Shown piece by piece: positions 22,385 to 33,590 of a DNA stretch of 64,000 nt (position 1 is the first letter of the stretch; every line of letters begins with the position of its first letter). A model generated the notes under the pieces. The model saw only the letters and a program-made list of their open reading frames with translations. It had not been told where the DNA came from and ran no database searches. Position numbers and translations under genes: made by a program. Where the stretch lies: positions 139,264,398 to 139,328,397 of the forward strand of contig CM043958.1 of the NCBI GenBank assembly GCA_014529385.2. Reading direction: 5' to 3'. This DNA comes from Adiantum capillus-veneris. Its lineage: Eukaryota; Streptophyta; Polypodiopsida; Polypodiales; Pteridaceae.

Positions 22385-23953
22385 TGGCCGGAAAAGGCTC
22401 TTCCAGAAGAAAGTTTGCAGATGGAACATCAAGAAAAAGGGGAAAATGTGGACGGCCCTTGCGTAGGTGAGACAACGTAGTTGGTCAAGAGTTATGTTTT
22501 TGGGGATTTACATTTTTTGAAAGTTCAAAGGTTCTCTCGATTCTTTGCGTATAATGTTATAGATTGAAATGTTTCTCTAAATATGAAGGAGGTTTTGTTT
22601 CTGTTTCAATTTAAAGTCACCAAATGATTCCTCAAGGTCTGGAATCTTGGAAGTTGACAAAGTATCCATAGTTTCTGCAACACAAATGACAGATAATTGG
22701 ATACACAAGAAGAAGAAATAGTCTCCTCTGAAATTGGTTAGGGCTCAGTGCATGAGGTTGATGATACTCTTGCTCCTGCTGAAAATGCTATGCAAATAGT
22801 CCCTTGGAGGATGAGAGATGAGGTCACAGCCACAATAGAAGAAGAGGATGAAGATGAGAAAAAACTTCCTATGCATAGCGGTGCTGATGCCATGACTAGC
22901 ACAAGGTTGTTTAGTTTCTTTGATTGCCCTCCAATCCCATTGTGCAGATTGATTCCCTATGCTAGAGTAAGAGGACTTAGAGATGATCTTAGTGGATTGA
23001 AGGCAGCTTTTGCCAAGGAGGGCTACATGCAGGAGAAGGGAGCATTTATTGTCTCGGTGTGGACATGTAAGAAGGAGGTTTTGGCTCTCACTGGTAAGGC
23101 ACTAACTCTATGGACATCATTTTTTAAGTTAGCGTGTCAATACTAATTTTATGTTTTGGAAACTTAGATGAAATTAAGGCAAATATGGATCCATTTTGGA
23201 TTGAATTTAATGAGGAGTTCAAAATTGAACTAAGGAAAGATATAAGGTTTAAAGATTTGTCCAATCAAATGTTTTATGTATGGGAGGGAAACCACCATAC
23301 TGTGGCATGGATAGCTGCCATTTGGGAGAAATTTTCAACTTGCAAAGAGAAGCATTGCAGGGTTCTTTGCACCATTATAGACCCCACAAAGGTTCCTGAG
23401 ATTGCTTTGTTGAGTAGCTTGCAATGGATGAATTTGTAAGTTGCTTTATGTTTTCAAATTTTGCTTAGCTCATAAGCTTTGTTCCCAAAGCTTTTATAAG
23501 TAATGATCTCTGTGTCTTTTAGCATGAACAAACATGCTCTAGTTGCTTGCCACTTGCGAGATGAGATTGTGAATACAACACATATCTGTGCTGCCGATCA
23601 TGAAGTGTATTTAAAAGGGTTGCCGATGCAAGATCAAGCTCTTATTGCTGAAGTGCGTAGAAAGTACTCAAAAGGAGCTGAGCCATGGTACCCTTTGACA
23701 CGAAGATACTTGGCAAGATTGGTGTACGATGTAAGAATTAATTTTCTTTCTTATTGTTCATTCATAAAACTCTTTCATATTCTTGGGGTCATTCATAAAA
23801 CTCTTGTTTTGTTGAACTAAATAAACGACAATGTTTTGAAGGTACAAATGTCCAAAGAGAAAGATAAGAATTTGGATCAATTGAGGCACAGTTTGTCAGA
23901 GAAAGAATTGAAGAAACGTGAGAAACAAATTCAGCAAGATCTCTGGGTCAAAA
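22385..23953 (+). CDS. Multi-exon gene with AT-hook-like start and ParB-like domain, 3' truncated
   Basis: A plausible first exon starts with ATG at 22385 (MAGKGSSRRKFADGTSRKRG, then KCGRPLR, AT-hook-like) and ends at a MAG|GTGAG donor near 22467. A later exon begins after an AG at 22740 and encodes an acidic EEEDEDEKK segment. It then reads RLIPYARVRGLRDDLSGLKA and FAKEGYMQEKGAFIVSVW, ending at a GTAAGG donor near 23094. The next exons are 23168-23438 (MFYVWEGNHHTVAWIAAIW), 23522-23730 and about 23842-23953, all with GT-AG borders. The RGL...L...GY pattern with a GNHH-type box resembles ParB/sulfiredoxin-fold domains, but this is a fold-level guess. Phase between the first and second exon does not fit directly, so an exon is missing or misplaced. 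The coding part stops where an LTR begins. Confidence 0.55.
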
Positions 23954-23957
23954 ACAA

Positions 23958-24333
23958 CTAGGTCAAAAACTCACTACTGTTAATAATCGTGATTTTTGCA
24001 CTTGACCTAAAGTGAGATTTTTGAGACCATAAGAATGTACACTTAGGTCTTATAAACATGTTCTAGAAGTTTTGTAATGTTTGGATGTCATTTGATGCTG
24101 TAATAGTTATGATTTGTTTGTTGATTAGCGACTAGTTTTTGGTGATTGCAGTCATTTGAGTGTAGCTTGAGTTAGATGCGAGTTGTCTGTTGTTTTCCAA
24201 GATATTGATAACCTCTTGTAGCCTCTATGAGATATTCAAGTCAACTTCGTCCCATGGATTGACAATTATATTCATGGTTCTTGCTATGTTTGCAATAAGA
24301 TAGGAGTGAGGTTAGAAACTCGTACCACATTTA
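23958..24333 (+). repeat. Ty3 LTR, + orientation (solo or rearranged)
   Basis: About 376 bp that match the reverse complement of 46594-46964 nearly end to end. Shared blocks include ctaggtcaaaa at the start, cttgacctaaagtgagat, ggtcttataaacatgtt and gtaccacattt at the end. The 46.6-kb copy is followed by a primer-binding-site-like sequence, which identifies both as LTRs. Here the LTR is not followed by a primer-binding site but abuts a minus-strand integrase fragment, so a rearrangement took place. Confidence 0.8.
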
Positions 24334-24790
24334 CTCATATCTTTAGGGAATGCTCTATTTGTCAAATATTCTACCAGATACTCCATCTTGGTGCAACAAA
24401 GATGTGGAATAACGTGACATGAGGAATGGAGGAACTTTTCTTACATTTGGAACAATTGTTTACATAAACATGAACGTCTCTCTTCATAGTAGGCCAATAA
24501 ACTCATAACCAGGTTAATCGTTGCAAGGTTTAATCTTCCACAAAATGAATTCCTACTACTGTTGTATGAGCTTGATTCAAATAGTTTTCTTAGTTCTCAG
24601 GACTAATGCACAAAAGTAAAATCCCATCTTTGTTTTTCGATACAATATATCTCCCATCCAACAATCGATATAGGAAAAATTGCTCTATCAATCGTGGTGT
24701 GATTGGAAGTGGGATTTGTGAGTCTACTTGAGCTATGGTCATTAGAGATACAATGTTTTCTAACCATTGAGGGCCTTAGTCTCATTTGAC
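24334..24790 (-). pseudogene. Ty3 RNase H end and zinc-binding module 1 (copy 3)
   Basis: The minus strand encodes VSLMTIAQVDSQIPLPIT-like wording seen after RNase H in copy 2, then LLLCI and an HHCC module. That module has His residues in QAHTTVVGIHFVE, then VYWPTMKRDVHVYVNNCSKC with both Cys. This copy keeps all four metal ligands of module 1, unlike copy 2. PRWS and EYLT segments follow, then the sequence meets the LTR. Confidence 0.7.
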
Positions 24791-25429
24791 TTACTCAGTT
24801 TTGTTTTGTTTTTCTCCATAGATCCATGTTTTTCTTATTTTCTAAGGTTGGATGTCTCCCAGTAATCTTGTCCTTGACACAATCTTGTGCATCCACCATC
24901 ATCAAGAATTGAGTCTTTCCCTCTAATTCTCATTCTAATTTGTTTTCTTCACATTTTTTTGTCTTGTTTTCTATGATATCTTTGCTTGCATCTACAATGC
25001 TAATTTGAAAACCCAAATAAATGTTTTTCCCGCCCGTTGCAAGTGTTTCCTCTTCTAATTTGTCTGTGGCATTATAGAAAACTTATTGCTTCTCGATGGG
25101 TTCTATGGATGCCATCTAAATAGGAATTATTTCATATCCCTCCTCATCACAAAAATGCGTGGGTGGGGATTCGTTAACATATACATCCATAGTGACTAGA
25201 ATTAGAGTCCACTCAAATGGTTCAAAAAAATGTTATGGAAAGGGTTCTAGTATGTACTTCACATCATTTACCTTTCAGTCTAGTACGCAGTCTTCTTTTT
25301 ATAAACTACCACACTCAAAAGCTCCACACATCAAACTTGGAGTGTCTTGATGTAACCATGACGGAAGCTTAGTGTCCACTGAGGTTTCTAAATCCAACTT
25401 CTAGATTGGTATCCTCAGAACATCTCAGT

Positions 25430-26060
25430 AGAAATGATCCTTTAGGTTGAGCCATTTATTGATCTAAATTGTTTCAAGTAAAGATAGTCATTTCCCCAAT
25501 CTTGAATCAACTACGTTTGTCTCATGAAAGGTCTTCCCAAAATGATTTCATAGTTTAGCTTTTTCCAAAACCTACCATGGCAAAAGTGTGATGGTAGCCA
25601 ATTTCACAAGAGCTAACAATCACATTTTCTAGTCAGCCCATTGGTCACTTAGTATTCCCATTTTCCAATTGTAGTTTCATTCATGTTTATTGAATTGCTG
25701 GTAAGTTCCCCAAGCTTTGGAGACTTCTTTTGTTGCTATGGCTATACCTACCCCTTTGTCTAGAACAGTCATGGTCATTACATCATTGTACTATATTGAA
25801 AGGGTCGTGTCTCCTTCTTTTCTTCATAGTAGCCTCTAACTTTATTCAGGGGCACGGATTTGAAAATATTTGCCCGCAATTCCTCTCTATGAAATTCTTC
25901 AAGTTTTTCCTTGGTCAATCCCATTAAGCCCGTCTTTTCCATGGTTTGTTGCAAATCCCTCCATAGATGTGTTCTTATCTTGAGCAGCTCACCTAGTGTG
26001 ATAGTACATTGAATAGCAGTTGACATGATTGATTGCAAATTCACCACATCCAAAGTATGT
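25430..26060 (-). pseudogene. Ty3 first protease region (copy 3), broken
   Basis: The minus-strand frame at 25778-26053 reads MSTAIQCTITLGELLKIRTH, VPLNKVRGYYEEKKE, matching MSTPIQCTLTLVELLKIRPY and VPMNQVGEYYGGEEG of copy 2 just before its DSGA box. Further down, LNYEIILGRPFMRQ marks the C-terminal half of the protease near 25510-25550. The active-site segment between is frameshifted. Confidence 0.75.
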
Positions 26061-26340
26061 TTTGGTCTATTTAGTTTTTTTTTTTTTATAGATCACAATG
26101 ATTTTTCTTCGTCTTCACCTAGGTATGAGGGTAGTATCTAAAGAGTCCAAGATTTTGATAATCTTGAATGCTCTAATGCTCAATCTCCATACAAAGATTG
26201 TTTATCTAGTTCCATGGATTGTTGATCTAGTCATGCTTCTTTGATTGGAGCCAAGGGTTCATAGTCAATCTTGAGTCTTACCATAGCCCGAGCGAGATTT
26301 TCCGAGCAAGCTACAATGCGAGCAATCTCTAGAATCAATC

Positions 26341-26995
26341 TCTATTAACAAGTTTTGAATACAATACATATTACTTCTACCAGAATCTAGATAATAGAGA
26401 AGACTGGAAGTTTCTTCATTGTCTCAATATCCTCTTTTTCTTGGCATGATGGATTTGCTATAGCATGATTTGTGTATGACATATTTGAGCGGCCAAAAGG
26501 CAACTGCAAATAGCCTAAAATAAGTAAAAATTTCAGCCTTGAGACAATACATTAATTAGCTGATTTCAACTATTGTATGAGCCCGATAAACCATTGATTT
26601 CAGCCCAAAAATCAACAACCATTTCAGCCCATAAAGGGGTTCCACCTCAGAGAGTCTTACTTTCGAGCAACCGGACTAAATATCTTTGCAAAACTATAAC
26701 CTATGCAAGATTGGAGTATTCATGTGCATATCCAAACCGCATTAAAGAAAACATTCAACATGAGCATCCAAGCTTAAGTAGTGGACAATCAAGAACAATC
26801 ACATATTTTAAAGACAATTGCAGAATGAATTTTATAAATAATGCTTTCACTATGTCATAGATGATTGAAAGACTGAATGTTTACATTAAGCTTAAGATTT
26901 TTATAGTTCCATATATCTCTTGACAATAAGACCACAACCAATCTATCTAACCACAAGAATTGTCAGATCATTTATAGCTACAATGACCAAGCACG
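26341..26995. other. No gene recognised
   Basis: AT-rich sequence with a 95-codon + strand frame (26573-26860) that shows no family resemblance. Direct short repeats of ttcagccc occur at 26530-26640. Confidence 0.4.
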
Positions 26996-27125
26996 CTACA
27001 AAACTTCACATTCATCATCGATGAATATATTGCGTCGTGGAACGCTCGCATGCACCCTAAGATCATAATGTGTATCCGTCGCCATGCGCTGAGCCACTGC
27101 CTCTGCATAGACCGGTAATGCACTT
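26996..27125 (-). other. Possible last exon of the methyltransferase-like gene
   Basis: A minus-strand stretch reads ALPVYAEAVAQRMATDTHYD then RNIFIDDECEVL and a stop at 26996, after an AG at about 27126. Its acidic end resembles the end of the + strand gene at 47.8 kb (FDVDDDLYFS). It could be the true terminal exon, or an exon of a second transcript, since the 27300 exon has its own stop. Confidence 0.35.
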
Positions 27126-30086
27126 CCAAAAAATAAGACAATGTCAAGAAAGATAACCATAAAGACCCAAACATAAACAACATCATATGGCATCTTCACA
27201 AAAAGAGCCATACACCTCACAAAACTATGTGATATAAAAGCTTACAAAACTACCAACAACATAAAGGCAATGTTCTAAAACAAGAAATGGAAGCCTCACT
27301 AGTTGTCAAAGATGTTAACACATGAGGGCACTTCACCCTCATCATCAAAGTCGAGAGATGTAGAGGCCTCCTCTCTGTTCCGCCTTTTTGCTTGGAGTAA
27401 AGGCAAAACATATCCAGTAATAAGTGGCTCCCGGGGCAGTTACTTATCAAAAGACCCCTATATCACGCGAGTTCAAGAGGCAATTAATAATACCCCAATA
27501 TACATACTATACTTACACTGTGAGCCTATTTAAAAAACCCCCACCCCCCTCTCTATGTATACATTTTTATACATTCTGGTCTTTTAATAATCCTCTCCGG
27601 TTAACTCACGTGATATCATACACATTCTAAAAAGTGACCGCCCCGCTCATCAACATCAATTGCTACACATGCCCGTCCAGTAGCCAAGCAAGCCCGTAAC
27701 ACTAGAGCAGTACCACACCCAAGCTCCAAGAAAATCCCACTACGTGGACAAATAAACTCCACAAAACAAGCCATGAAAGCTGAGCTCCATTGTTGCCCAC
27801 CTCGCAAGGGCTCTCCCAAAGGTGATCGTGCCTGCGAAAGCACCGGTAGATGATGCACCATAAAAGAGTCCAAGGGCTGAATGCCAAGACTGGAGAAAAG
27901 AACCTGACTCTCTAATAAAAAACATGACGGATGAGTAGCTACTCTGTGCACCATAAAGAGCATAGAGCAATGGCACTGCAATAGAAGACACCCATTTGTG
28001 ACAGATGGACAAAAATAAGAGTGAGTGGATAAGGAATGCAAACACAATCATGTACCTCCACGCGACCACCAAAGCTCTCCATGTAACCCATACGCGTCGT
28101 GATGCATCACTACAATGCGTCGATGGACCACCATCTGTGAAGCTCCACAAAATCTCTCAACCCAATCAATAGCGTCACCTGTATGTCAAACAAAAAGGTA
28201 ATACACAACAATTTTTAAGACATTTTCTCAAATAGCATGTGAAAATGAAATGCGGACCGATTTTAAGGTAACATGTGAAGAAACACACCTTCCATGGACA
28301 CCATGATTAGCAACCAGCCTGCATCCGCCAATGTCAAAAATGACAGGTGAATCCCAGCACGCACATGCTCCTCCGTAAGCAAGTCCCAAGATGGACCAGA
28401 GGACAATCCAGAATGGGAGCCTCCGAATGGGAGGTCCAAAAAGATCAAATCAGCTGCCCAAGGTACACTCTTACCTCCTCGAGTGTATGACAAAGGAGGA
28501 TTGGTCACACAAGACATAAAATCATGGACTGGTATCCAACGTGGATGACGCACTTGAGCTCTGAAAAATACTGCAATCTCAATATAGTCACCATGGATGG
28601 CCATACAATTTGTCTCCGAAGCAGCAAAAGAAGCAAGACTAGGAGAATGCAAAGGATATATGAAGCTCAAGGTGCGACGCACAATATTGAAGCCAGGAGT
28701 AGCTGAGAAATCAAAGTAAAAACAAATAAATTGCAAGTACTAAAGAATCAAGCCAAGAATGCATCTAGAACACAATGGCTCACTCTCATCACGAACAATC
28801 TCCTCTATGGTAGTAGTATCATCAACATGCTCCTTTCCCTTTTGGGAAGCATGTGAAGCTACAAGAAGGTAAATGATGCATATGAATGTATGTAAAAGTA
28901 TAGAGAAAGAAAAAGGTAAATATACAGCATAATTAATACCTGTTACGCCCACATTTACATCTTGCTATGGTAAAATCATTGTAGCAAAACCACGGGGAGG
29001 CACCACTTGAGCCGGAATTTGGGAAGGTATCCTTTTGACCTCGGGAATATGAAATTCCCTTGAATCTACCCGAGTAGCATCATGGATTTCTCTCTCTTGC
29101 ATCAGCAAGTGTACTCGCTCCATGTCAACCCACCAAGGACATGTCTCTATCTCGAACGGAGAGAGCGTATGAAGTGCCAAAGTATACATGGAGGAATCCT
29201 CCGGAGACAATTGAGTCCACTGCCTTACCGAGACAATTGAGTCCACTACCTTACCGAGAAAGGAAGAGCAGGTAATAATTTCTTGGAGACCAAGAAGGAT
29301 AGAAACATATGCAAAAAAGGACAGATTAATAACATTGCAAAGCATACACTCATGGACACACACATTCTAAAAAACCTCTACTTGTATGCTAACCATTGAG
29401 CTGCCATACGCAAGTAGTCAATCTCCTTTTTTAGTGCTTTCTTTTGTGCATATTTTGTCTTTGCCTCAAGAGAGACCTCTTGTGGAAAAAGGTATGGCCT
29501 AGCTTCAAACTTCACCTCCTCAAAATAGGCAGCTAGCGTACAATCATGTGGCAATGGTGCTACACCATGTAGCTCAAGGAAGTGTGATGAAAGCTACAAT
29601 GCCCTCTCATAGGCACGTGACAAGAAACCCTCTCTACGAAGCCAACTATAAGTACATAAAAGATTAGTACAAGACACTACATACACTAAAGAAGCTTTGA
29701 CCAAAATAGTTAGAGCACACTTACGTGCGAAAGGCGTGATCCCCTTTTTTCAAACCATAGGCTGCTCTATTTACCTTGTCAGCCTCTAGCAATCCTAGCC
29801 AAGTTATTTTACTTGGAATTGGAGCATATGCCAAAGCTATCAAATTAAGCTTTTCCAATGTAGCCCAGCTGTCAGTTCCCCATTTCAAGACCATAACCTT
29901 TGCTAGCCAATCGGTTCCCAAGTTTGGATCCACAATATTGAGCAGCTTAACAAACAAAATAATACAATCAATAAAAATATATACATAATCTAGAAGAAGT
30001 AAGCAATGGCATACCTTGACAATTTTATCGGAGAACTTTGTAGTGAATGCATCTAAATGCTTAGCAATGATGCCCCAATACGCCAC
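26996..30086 (-). CDS. Multi-exon gene resembling beta-class N4/N6 DNA methyltransferases
   Basis: Minus-strand exons with GT-AG borders. 30015-30086: YWGIIAKHLDAFTTKFSDK. 29725-29945: LLNIVDPNLGTDWLAKVMVL and WATLEKLNLIALAYAPIPSK. About 29391-29645: GFLSRAYERA and EEVKFEARPYLFPQEVSLEA, with one TAG. About 28970-29285: WTQLSPEDSSMYTLALHTLS. About 28740-28858. 28289-28702: DLIFLDLPFGGS, then WDLLTEEHVRAG and LADAGWLLIMVS. 28058-28178: DAIDWVERFCGAS. About 27620-27975: ending LELGCGTALVLRACLATGRA and CVAIDVDE. About 27300-27430: an acidic tail, SLDFDDEGEVPSC. A DPPY-like motif followed much later by a G-x-G-T AdoMet motif is the order of beta-class N4/N6 methylases. The motif reads DLPF instead of DPPF, so activity is doubtful. 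The 5' end is displaced by the 30142-46964 insertion. Confidence 0.55.
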
Positions 30087-30114
30087 CTATACTTATTTTA
30101 TGATTTTTAAGCTT

Positions 30115-30141
30115 AGCTCCAAAAAATGTTATCCGAGTTAG
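30115..30141. repeat. 27-bp direct repeat, left border of nested insertion
   Basis: 27 bp beginning agctccaaaaaatg and ending ccgagttag are identical to 47233-47259. Just left of each copy lies another shared stretch of about 60 bp (30053-30110 and 46967-47026) with a few differences. ACO copy C begins immediately after 30141. Confidence 0.85.
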
Positions 30142-33100
30142 CTTGCTGCAAATATTCCCCTCCTCCTCGACTGTGTCGTCCCTTGACACAGCTTCATGGA
30201 CTGAAGTAGTCTTTAGGTTGATGGTGGGTGAGGTGGTCTTTAAGGGCATGTAGGGCTCTTTCATATGTGATTCATCTTTCTTTGTCAGGGACTTGCAAAA
30301 ATTGTATGGTGACTCTGTTTTTAAGTTCAATGGTTGAATAGCCAACAAACCTTTATGTAAGGTTGCTGATCACTGGCCCAAATATATTTTTCCTCCATGT
30401 GAAGAAACTTGTATAGAATGCCTCTTCAAATGGCAACATATTGCTAGATGGCAAAAGAATATATCTGGCGTAGAAGCCGTAGAGGACTTCTTTTGAAGGC
30501 TGTCCACTTAAATTATAACATAGACCTTTGTTGCCTTCGAGGAAAGACATCCATGGTGCTCCTGCTTGCTCAGGCTCGTGAAAATTTTGAATGCAGGTGA
30601 GCAACATTTTGCAGATCTTACAAAGCATTGTGCATGAGAGGTGAGGGAGGCTCTTGATGAAGGTCATGGTGCCCGTTAGGGTTTTCACCATGTATTCTTA
30701 TGTTGCTGGTCCTTGCTCTAAAGCTGGTAGTCATGGGTAATTTATCCATGCTTGCCTCTTCTTCTTCAGTACATTGTGTGCCTACCATGTTCTTACCCTT
30801 AGTACAAGACATAATGTAGGGTCCTTTTGTAGGGCTGCAGATGCTCTTGTTAACAAAATTAGGTATTTAGAGTTCTTATTCAACCAGTTCCTTCTCCATT
30901 TTGGGTGGATATCATCTAAGCCTTCTGCCTTCATATCCTTGTAAAATATTTCCTTAACCTGTAGTAGCTCCACCTTTATTAGTGGGTAGGGCAGCAATTG
31001 TTGATGTCATTGAGCATTGATTTGGTTGGGAGTGAGATGAGTTACATTTACTGAGTGGAGAACTCTCAACTCCCAATCCATTGATTCTTTCCATTCAGCA
31101 TCTGCTTCTTGGACCACTTGCTTCTTCAATGCATATTCCTCAGCTTTAGAAAGTTCAACCATTGGCACTTGCTCGGCTTTAGTGATTGGTACTTGAAAAT
31201 CTGACTCTCCTACTAGTTCTTCTGATGGCTGTGTTTCTATGTCAGCAAAAGAAACTGATGGTATGTCAATGGTTGGTTGTTTAGAGGTTCATGCCTCCTC
31301 CTGAGGTTCCGTTTGTCCCTCTCTTAGAAGCTGATTGATTCTCTTCAATTCTTCTATCTCGTTAGAAATTTCTCTTCTCTTTGAACCTGCATCAATGCAA
31401 GGTCTCGTCTTTGTGTTTGTTCTAGCTTCAGCTCAAGTTCAAGGTCTTTGTTCCTCTTTTCTAAAGTCTTGTATACTTCATCTGGTCTTGTATACTTCAT
31501 CTGGTCCGTTGATTGAGGCTACAGTGGGGTTTCCTCTTGTATGTCTTAGAAAGATCATTGATTTGTTGTTTGGAGTACTGTAAAGAGGCATTAGCTACAT
31601 CTAGCTGCACTTGGATCTTTTGTACTGATAGAGTAGTGGTTAAAAGTTCATTGGTTACTTCTGTCAGTTGTTGATCTTTGCTTTCGCATGCATCAGATAA
31701 CTTTGTCAAGAGCTAGCTCTTCCATCTCTTTCTATTGTTTCTCCTCTGCAAGTTGGTGTATTTCTTCTTCATTTTTGAACTCTTTAATCTACCCTTGAAG
31801 ATCTTCAATAACGTTCATTTTGTCTCCTTTCTCTCCTTGTAGAGCATCAATCACTTGCTCCAGCTCTTTAGCCTTGGCACTATGGGTAAGTGCTGTTGTT
31901 CACATCTTGTCTGTCATCAACTGCATTTGCTTTGCATACTCATTTACCTGCATGATGACTTCATTATTGGTTTCCCAGTCTTCAGGCTCTACCTCGGGTT
32001 GTTTAGAAGTTTGGGATGTTTCGGTTTGTGGCTCTTTTGTTGGTGCAATGGCTTCTGCTTGTGGTCGTTGAGGTGGTTCTACTTCTTCTCCTTCAATCTT
32101 TGTGGATGCCTCAGTTGCTTCGGCTTCCTTGGGTTGTTCAAAATTTGCTTCTTCCTGTTGTTCAGGCTCTTTTTCCTTTGCTACGTTGTCTTCCATAGAT
32201 TTATCTGTTGGTGAAGGCCTTGGATTCCACATGGATTGATCTTGTTGTTCCGTAGTTGGTGAAGAGGGTCTTGGAGACATCTCCTCTTGGTCAGGATGTG
32301 ACTCACTTTGTTTGGAAGCTTCCACATGTCTCTTTTATTCAACCGCTTCTTCCGTTGCTTTTTTTGAGCTTCTAGAGCTTCCATAGGCTTTAAAGCTTCA
32401 GTTTCTGCATACATCCACTCGAGCAAATCTTTGGGATCCTCTGGAACCTTCTTTGCAAGGTTCTTGGTTTTTAGTCCCTTTACCTTTCTTGGACTCCATC
32501 TTTTTGGGTCTTCACCTGCAGCTTTGTGGCTCCTTTTGTATGTTTGCTTTTCTCTTTCAAATCTAGCCCTCTTTTGCTGCGGCTCCTCTTGGTGAGCTGC
32601 CACTGCTTTCTTTATCATTGATTTCGTCCTTGCCCTGGTTTCTTTGTTGTCAGAGCTGTCACTATTGTGGGCTTCATGGGAACTTTTCGCAGATTCCTCA
32701 TCTGATTTGTATACTCTCTTTATTGATCTATTGGTCCGCGGAGAAGGTTGAGCTGAAATGATCCAAGTGTTCTAATCTGGGGCCGATGGAAAATTGTCGG
32801 CCATTCCAATAGCATGATATGCTATTATTGTTAGCACTTCTAGAATGCCCAGATATGTGATCTTTCCCTCTTTCTTTGTGCCCTAGAGTGTTGTAAGCAC
32901 GTACTGTGCATGATCTATTGCTTGCTTGGTTGTCGACTTCAATACTTGAGTGAAAGTAGTCACAATTGCATGGTTTGGAGTTGTGTACCGTGGCGGCCTC
33001 TTTGAGAGTAAGTGGAAATGTTGATGGTAGAGGCGAGATGGATCCTCCACTTGCCTTTGGATGAGATCAAAAAATGTGGCAGCAACAATATCTTTGGTAA

Positions 33101-33590
33101 AAGTACCTCTTGGCTTTCTATCTCTTGCCTACATAGTCGTACCTTCTATTGGCAGCTTCAGTGCCTCGGCCACTATTTCTTTAGTGATCACCACTTCAAC
33201 CTTTTGCCCTGGTTGATCCGTGATTTGGGCTGACCCATCTTCCTTGATTGAGGAAAGCAATTCATATGCCTTTTGGAAGTCCATTCTGCATGGTTCCTAG
33301 TTGTGGAAATCTCGAATCCCCAGCCTTCTATTGGCTTTTTTGGTGTCTGGCTTTGCCGCTACATCATAAACCTCCTTAGGTAGCATTTGTAATTCTACAT
33401 GGTGTCCTTCTTCACTCTTGAATTTGCCAGTGAAAACTGTTGTATTTTTTTCTTCGAGTTGTTCTTTAGACAAGTAGGTTGCCTTTGCTGTCTTCACTGA
33501 GCTTCAATCTAACTCGTACGGTGGCAACTCCTACAACTTATCTTTCTAGGACACCCTTTTCTTTGCCTTCTCAGCCGCTTGCATTACTGC
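30142..33590 (-). pseudogene. ACO family copy C (acidic coiled-coil ORF, unrecognised)
   Basis: Collinear with copy B. On the minus strand from about 33.57 kb it reads AKATYLSKEQLEEKNTTVF, RRLGIRDF, VVITKEIVAEALKLPIEG, RLYHQHFHLLSKRPPRYTTP and IAYHAIGMADNFPSAPD. These are followed by a Lys/Arg-rich region (32181-32618), a Pro/Glu/Gln-rich region (31900-32325), coiled coils near 31.5 kb, and a C-terminal domain with HPKWRRNWLNKNSKYLILL (30782-30997) and FLEGNKGLCYNLSGQP (30353-30691). It extends further at its 3' end than copy B (30142-30480, with YMPLKTTSPTIN). It has about eight stops or frameshifts. Confidence 0.65.

Larger units (their letters stand above)
24334..26340 (-). mobile_element. 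Ty3 copy 3, minus strand, internally deleted
   Basis: Reading the minus strand from 26.3 kb downward, the first protease region (25430-26060) is followed by PR-RT linker segments (24.8-25.4 kb, VHSNG and KGSSMYF on the opposite strand mark the collinear stretch). The order then jumps straight to the end of RNase H (24603-24785) and the first integrase zinc-binding module (24334-24580). RT and most of RNase H are deleted. Wording matches copies 1 and 2. All frames are broken. Confidence 0.75.

Noticed and set aside
26573-26860. 95-codon + strand frame between Ty3 copy 3 and the methyltransferase-like gene
   Set aside because: No family resemblance, no splice or start support, AT-rich surroundings.
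27616-28150. Alternative minus-strand frames of 136-143 codons over the methyltransferase-like exons
   Set aside because: They run through predicted introns; only the frame with GT-AG borders gives the AdoMet-type motif.
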